A stretch of 64,000 nucleotides of DNA from Pseudomonadota bacterium (GTDB lineage: Bacteria; Pseudomonadota; Gammaproteobacteria; Burkholderiales; Methylophilaceae): the NCBI GenBank assembly GCA_029782295.1, contig JAKOVB010000027.1, forward strand, positions 124,001 to 188,000, written 5' to 3'. The position numbers and the translations under genes were made by a program. How positions within the stretch are numbered: position 1 is the stretch's first letter; each line of letters starts with the position of its first letter. Of the stretch, positions 59,694-64,000 are shown one piece after another. The notes under the pieces are model-generated. The model ran no database searches. It was not told where the DNA came from and saw nothing but the letters and a program-made list of their open reading frames with translations.

Positions 59694-60958
59694 CAACCGA
59701 CTTTATCCGCGCCGCCAGCTGTGCCAACGACTACGATCCCGATTCCATGCCGGTCGATGCGGCCCGCAAGTACATCCGCAACTATCTGACTCCGGTCAAC
59801 GGACTCGAGCAATTGCCACTCAGAAGCACCCTGGGCCGCGTCACGGGCGCCGACATCCTGTCGCCACACAACGTGCCTAACCACGACAACTCCGCCATGG
59901 ATGGTTACGCCCTGAATGCGGATGACCTGGCGGCCGAAGGGACCACGCGCTTGCGCATTGCCGGCACCGCCTTTGCGGGCAGGCCTTTCGCAGGGACCGT
60001 GGAGAAGGGCAACTGCGTACGCATCATGACCGGGGCGGTCATGCCCACCGGCTGCGACACCGTCGTCATGCAGGAACATGTGCAAGCTGACGGTGACCAC
60101 GTCGCCATCGGTAGCGGTCATCGCCGGACCCAGAACGTGCGACGCGCCGGCGAAGACCTGCAAGCCGGCCAGGTGGTCTTCCCGGCCGGTCACCTGCTAA
60201 AACCGGCCGACCTTGGCCTGATCGCCTCCCTCGGCATTGGCGAGATCAAGGTTTACCGCAAATTGCGCGTCGCATTTTTCTCTACTGGCGACGAGCTGGT
60301 CAGCATCGGCCAGCCACTGGCGGAAGGGCAGATCTACGACAGCAACCGCTACACCCTGTTCGGCATGCTCTCCCGCTTGGGGGTCGAGGTGATCGACATG
60401 GGCGTCGTGCGGGATGACCCGCAACTGCTGGAAAATGCCCTGCTCGAATCGTCCGCGATGGCAGACGTCATCCTCACCAGCGGCGGGGTCTCGGTTGGCG
60501 AGGCGGACTACATGAAGCAACTGCTGAACAAGCTCGGCCAGGTCGTGTTCTGGAAAATCGCCATGAAACCCGGCCGGCCGCTCGCGTTCGGCCGGATCGG
60601 CAACGCCCATTACTTCGGCCTGCCCGGCAACCCGGTGGCCGTCATGGTCACGTTCTACCAGTTCGTGCGTCATGCCCTGCTGGTCCTGATGGGGCAGCAC
60701 GATCCGGCACCGGCCCCCACACTGTCCGCCACCTGCGTCGAACCGCTGAAGAAAATGCCGGGCCGCACTGAATTCCAGCGTGGCATCCTCTTCCAGAACC
60801 GCGATGGCGCTTGGCAAGTCCGCCCGATCGGCAACCAGAGTTCAGGCGTGCTGCGCTCGATGTCCGAAGCCAACTGCTTCATCGTGCTGCCCACCGACTG
60901 CGGCAACGTGGCGGCAGGACAACCTGTGCAGGTTCAGGTACTCGAAGGCTTCGTTTAA
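59690..60958 (+). CDS. moeA: Molybdopterin molybdenumtransferase
   Basis: 422 residues. It inserts molybdate into molybdopterin. NHDNSAMDGYAL is the MoeA signature; SNRYTLFGMLSRLGVEV, TSGGVSVGEADYMK and FGLPGNPVAVMV follow in the usual order. It overlaps mobB by 4 bases and ends the moaA-mobA-mobB-moeA operon. Confidence 0.96.
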   Translation: MTTDFIRAASCANDYDPDSMPVDAARKYIRNYLTPVNGLEQLPLRSTLGRVTGADILSPHNVPNHDNSAMDGYALNADDLAAEGTTRLRIAGTAFAGRPFAGTVEKGNCVRIMTGAVMPTGCDTVVMQEHVQADGDHVAIGSGHRRTQNVRRAGEDLQAGQVVFPAGHLLKPADLGLIASLGIGEIKVYRKLRVAFFSTGDELVSIGQPLAEGQIYDSNRYTLFGMLSRLGVEVIDMGVVRDDPQLLENALLESSAMADVILTSGGVSVGEADYMKQLLNKLGQVVFWKIAMKPGRPLAFGRIGNAHYFGLPGNPVAVMVTFYQFVRHALLVLMGQHDPAPAPTLSATCVEPLKKMPGRTEFQRGILFQNRDGAWQVRPIGNQSSGVLRSMSEANCFIVLPTDCGNVAAGQPVQVQVLEGFV

Positions 60959-61039
60959 GCGTTCAAAACCCGCCAGAGGAGCCCCGTTCCCGCCTCATAC
61001 CGACTCTTCCACCAAAATAAGATAAAAATATCTTGGATT

Positions 61040-61052
61040 CATGAAATTCATG
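61040..61052. promoter_or_regulatory. Perfect 13-bp palindrome upstream of the TonB receptor
   Basis: CATGAA, A, TTCATG, embedded in a direct repeat of ATTCATGA. It lies just upstream of the putative -35 box and could be an operator; it does not match the Fur consensus. Confidence 0.4.
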
Positions 61053-61075
61053 AGACTAAGCTCCTGATTTTCGGG

Positions 61076-61104
61076 TTAAAATCGCACCCCTAAAAAAATA
61101 TACT
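61076..61104 (+). promoter_or_regulatory. Possible promoter of the TonB-dependent receptor gene
   Basis: -35 TTAAAA (weak), 17 bases, -10 TATACT at 61099-61104. The leader would be about 30 bp and contains AGGAGAGG before the ATG at 61142. Confidence 0.5.
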
Positions 61105-61141
61105 AGGCTCAACCAAAGCCACCCGTTTTCAGGAGAGGTTC

Positions 61142-63274
61142 ATGTTCACGCGCAATAAACTGCATCTGGCCCTTGCCGGATGCCTCATCGGCTCGGCCGC
61201 AATGGCCGCCGAACCCGCCGTCAGGCTTTCGACAGATGAGGTCGAGACAGCCAACGTCATGCTGAATTCACCGGTCGTCGTGACCGCCACTCGCATGGAG
61301 CAAAGCAGCTTCGACCTGCCTGTTTCAATCGATGCAGTCTCAGGCGACACCATCCGTGACAGCCAGCTACAGGTCAATCTCTCCGAAACTGCTGTCCGGA
61401 TCCCGGGCGTCGTGGTCGCCAACAAATACAACATGGCGCAGGACTTGGCTGTTTCCACTCGCGGCTTCGGTGCAAGATCGGCATTTGGTGTCCGCGGCGT
61501 GCGCTTGTACGAAGACGGCATCCCGCTTTCCATGCCGGACGGCCAGGGTCAGACCGGTACCTTCAACCTGGATACCGCCAAGCAGGTCGAGTTTCTGCGC
61601 GGCCCGTTCTCCGCGCTTTACGGGAACTCCTCGGGCGGTGTCGTTCAAATCCTGACCAAGGATGGTGCCAAGACGCCAACCTTATCGGCTGGCGTCACCT
61701 TCGGTAGCTACAACACCCGGAGGGAATCCTTGACCTTCGAAGGGGAAGAAGGCGGCTTGAATTACGTCGTCAACGGCTCGCATATGTCGACAGACGGCTT
61801 CCGCGACCACAGCAAGGCCTCACGTGATCTGCTGCACACCAAACTCTCCTTCAAGGCGAACGATGACACCAAGATCACCCTGATCGCGACGGCGCTCAAC
61901 CAGCACGACTCCCAGGATCCGCTGGCCCTGACTCCCGCACAATACATCCAAAATCCAAAACAGGCCGGGACCAATGCCATTGCCACGGACACCCGTGCCA
62001 ACAAAAAACAGGCCCACGCCGGCCTGGTCATCGACCATGTAATTGATGAGCAGCAAAGCGTTCGTCTGATGGGCTATTACGGCCAACGCAGCTCGGAGGG
62101 ATTCCTGGCATTGACCACCTCCGGTTACAACGGCAGACTTTCCGCGATCAACCGCACCTTCGGCGGATTCGACGGACGCTGGACCTACAAGGACCAGTTG
62201 GCTGGGCGCCCCTTTTCATTGGTTGCCGGTTTAAGCTACGAGCGGATGGAGGATGATCGCACCCAGTTTCCGGCTAAAAATGGCGTCACGGTACCCATCC
62301 TGAACCGGAGTGAAACACAGACCGTTCACAACGTCGACGAGTACCTCGAAGCCACATTCGAGCCGACTGATCGCTGGTTGCTGGTTGCCGGGTTGCGCCA
62401 CAGCAACATCTATTTCAACGTGGATGACCATATGCCGGTCACCCCCAGCGATCCGAACAGCAGCGGCTCCCTGAATTATGCGAACACCAGCCCGGTGCTT
62501 GGAGCAACGTACAAGGTTTCGCCGGCCCTTAACCTGTATGCCAATTATGGCGAAGGTTTTGAAACAGCCACATTCATTGAAATGACCTACGTCGGCAATC
62601 CGAACTCGGGCAAGGGGCCCAATTTGCTGCTCAAGCCCAGCTACAGCAAGCACTATGAGGTCGGCGCCAAGGCGTTTGTCACGGACAACACCCGTGTGAA
62701 TCTGGCACTGTTCAAGGTAGATACTGAAAATGAAATTGTTGTCGATCAGGGCGTGGGTACAACAGCCTCCTATAAAAATGCAGGCGACACGGAACGCCAT
62801 GGCCTCGAGCTCTCTTTCGATAGCGTCTTGCCGCACAATTTCGCGGTTTATGCCGCATACACCCTCATGAACGCGGAATTCAAGGATCGCTTCTGTACCG
62901 GCACCAGTTGTACTGCTGCGACCACAGTCAATTCCGGCAACAAGATTCCTGGTGCCTACACTTCCAGCACTTATGCCGAGCTGTCCTGGAAACACCCGGC
63001 GTCAGGCTTCTCCACTGCCATCGAAGGCGTACATTACAGCGATGTCTTCACCAACGACATCAACACCATCAAGGCTGACTCCTATACCGTCTTCAATCTC
63101 CGTGGCGGGTTCATTCAAAAGCTGGGGAACTGGAAACTCAACGAATTCGCACGGGTCGACAACCTGACCGACCAGAATTATGTCAGTTCCGTTCGTGTCA
63201 ACACTGCTGCAGCATATGACCCAGGCGCCCCCAGAAACTGGACCGTCGGGCTCAACGCCAGCTATCAGTTCTAG
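61142..63274 (+). CDS. TonB-dependent outer-membrane receptor
   Basis: 710 residues. A signal peptide ends near AMAAEP, followed by a plug domain (about 45-170, with VRGVRLYEDGIPL and VEFLRGPFSALYGNSSGGVVQILTK) and a 22-strand barrel ending in Phe, as outer-membrane barrels do. Such receptors import iron chelates, cobalamin or other scarce ligands; the ligand is unknown. It follows the molybdenum cofactor operon, but a separate promoter and operator suggest independent control. A strong terminator follows. Confidence 0.93.
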   Translation: MFTRNKLHLALAGCLIGSAAMAAEPAVRLSTDEVETANVMLNSPVVVTATRMEQSSFDLPVSIDAVSGDTIRDSQLQVNLSETAVRIPGVVVANKYNMAQDLAVSTRGFGARSAFGVRGVRLYEDGIPLSMPDGQGQTGTFNLDTAKQVEFLRGPFSALYGNSSGGVVQILTKDGAKTPTLSAGVTFGSYNTRRESLTFEGEEGGLNYVVNGSHMSTDGFRDHSKASRDLLHTKLSFKANDDTKITLIATALNQHDSQDPLALTPAQYIQNPKQAGTNAIATDTRANKKQAHAGLVIDHVIDEQQSVRLMGYYGQRSSEGFLALTTSGYNGRLSAINRTFGGFDGRWTYKDQLAGRPFSLVAGLSYERMEDDRTQFPAKNGVTVPILNRSETQTVHNVDEYLEATFEPTDRWLLVAGLRHSNIYFNVDDHMPVTPSDPNSSGSLNYANTSPVLGATYKVSPALNLYANYGEGFETATFIEMTYVGNPNSGKGPNLLLKPSYSKHYEVGAKAFVTDNTRVNLALFKVDTENEIVVDQGVGTTASYKNAGDTERHGLELSFDSVLPHNFAVYAAYTLMNAEFKDRFCTGTSCTAATTVNSGNKIPGAYTSSTYAELSWKHPASGFSTAIEGVHYSDVFTNDINTIKADSYTVFNLRGGFIQKLGNWKLNEFARVDNLTDQNYVSSVRVNTAAAYDPGAPRNWTVGLNASYQF

Positions 63275-63287
63275 CGACATCCCCTTC

Positions 63288-63320
63288 AAACAAAACCCGC
63301 TCCGGCGGGTTTTGTTTTTT
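63288..63320 (+). terminator. Terminator of the TonB receptor gene
   Basis: AAACAAAACCCGC, loop TCCG, GCGGGTTTTGTTT plus further T: a 13-bp perfect stem. Confidence 0.93.
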
Positions 63321-63351
63321 CCGCTGCCCGATGCAGTAAAATCGCTACATC

Positions 63352-64000
63352 ATGGCAGAAGACAGCGATCTAGAACGCACTGAACCAGCCTCGCCCAGAC
63401 GGCTGGAAGAAGCGCGCAGCAAAGGCAACGTCCCTCGATCGCGGGAACTGAATACTTTTGTCATCCTCATGGCGGCAGGGACTACCCTGCTGGTGATGGG
63501 ACCAGATCTGGCCAAGGGGTTGATGGTCATGATGCAGCATGGCCTGACGTTCGATCATGGCACGCTCAACCGGCCCGACCTGATGTGGGACGGCCTGATG
63601 CACACCGTGCTCGATATGCTGCGCCTGTTCGCACCTTTCATGCTGATCCTGCTGGTCGCCGCCTTCTTCGCCCCCATTGCCATCGGCGGCTGGTTATTCA
63701 GCGCCGAAGCGCTCGTTCCCGATTTCGGCCGGAGCAACCCGCTCAAGGGCATCACCCGCATTTTCTCGGCCCACGGCCTTGGCGAACTCGGCAAGGCGAT
63801 TGCCAAGTCGCTGGTGATCGGCATCATCGGCTTCTGGGTCATCTGGCATTATCTTGGCGAAGCCCTGATGCTTTCCAGCGAGTCACTGATGCGTAGCAGC
63901 GCTCATTTTTCGACGTTGATGGCCTGGACATTCATTTTCATGACTTCCGCCATGATCCTCATCGTGGCCATCGATGTACCTCTCCAGCTGTGGAATTATT
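63352..64000 (+). CDS. flhB: Flagellar export apparatus protein FlhB (cut by window edge)
   Basis: 216 residues visible of a longer protein. The cytoplasmic start MAEDSDLERTEPASPRRLEEARSKG, then several membrane helices and FGRSNPLKGITRIFS, are typical of FlhB in the flagellar type III secretion gate. The self-cleaving NPTH domain lies beyond the right edge. A TAAAAT box lies 9 bases before the ATG and no clear ribosome binding site is seen. It implies that a flagellar region begins here. Confidence 0.95.
   Translation, partial: MAEDSDLERTEPASPRRLEEARSKGNVPRSRELNTFVILMAAGTTLLVMGPDLAKGLMVMMQHGLTFDHGTLNRPDLMWDGLMHTVLDMLRLFAPFMLILLVAAFFAPIAIGGWLFSAEALVPDFGRSNPLKGITRIFSAHGLGELGKAIAKSLVIGIIGFWVIWHYLGEALMLSSESLMRSSAHFSTLMAWTFIFMTSAMILIVAIDVPLQLWNY

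Overview
The window is a gene-dense, high-GC stretch of a Gram-negative chromosome, almost certainly a betaproteobacterium and possibly from the Nitrosomonadales, although the sequence does not fix the family. The evidence is a complete division and cell wall (dcw) cluster, outer-membrane lipid genes (lpxC), a CIRCE-controlled groESL operon, families common in betaproteobacteria (BPSS1780-type membrane protein, DUF2782, DUF3579), the rsmI/lpoA-yraN-diaA-dolP neighbourhood, and a flagellar gene (flhB) at the right edge. No tRNA, CRISPR array, insertion sequence or prophage was seen.

Layout. 1-4111: 5' part of polA on the minus strand, then LOG-family protein, DUF2782 protein, homoserine kinase and a membrane protein on the plus strand. 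4244-9939: a BLUF-like protein that has lost its photochemical residues, uvrD, a possible small structured transcript, groEL and groES with an overlapping sigma-32-like promoter and CIRCE, and trxC. 10068-16206: an ion-transport island with a CaCA exchanger, a ClC antiporter and a MarR-controlled CPA2 antiporter. Between the last two lies a divergent locus: a lipoprotein gene facing a receiver-like/TusA/receiver-like operon, with a two-part palindromic operator overlapping both promoters. 16302-38898: about 22.6 kb read entirely on the minus strand, from mraZ through murein and division genes to ftsZ, lpxC, a small membrane protein, slt, an NAD(P)-binding protein and cca. Most dcw genes overlap by 4 to 11 bases. 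MraZ-type repeats with a 10-bp period sit just downstream of the mraZ -10 box.

38899-45940: aqpZ, a shortened class A RNase P RNA, a class V aminotransferase, and a sigma-54 activator divergent from an aldehyde dehydrogenase and DUF779 pair, with clustered TGTCTCA half-sites and a -24/-12 promoter. 45966-53555: pyrC and rsmI on the minus strand; lpoA, yraN, diaA, dolP and DUF3579 on the plus strand; a TlpA-like thioredoxin; and a PilZ-like gene broken at a run of eight C. 53648-64000: trxA, rho (preceded by a long hairpin without a U-tract), rpmE, a GT-C glycosyltransferase, moaA-mobA-mobB-moeA for molybdenum cofactor, a TonB-dependent receptor, and the 5' part of flhB.

Most of the window is conserved housekeeping DNA. 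The least explained parts are the divergent receiver-like/TusA locus (12979-14522), the degenerate BLUF protein, the structured uvrD-groEL gap, the poly-C frameshift, and several leader or operator structures. All functional calls come from reading translated sequence and motifs; no database search was run.
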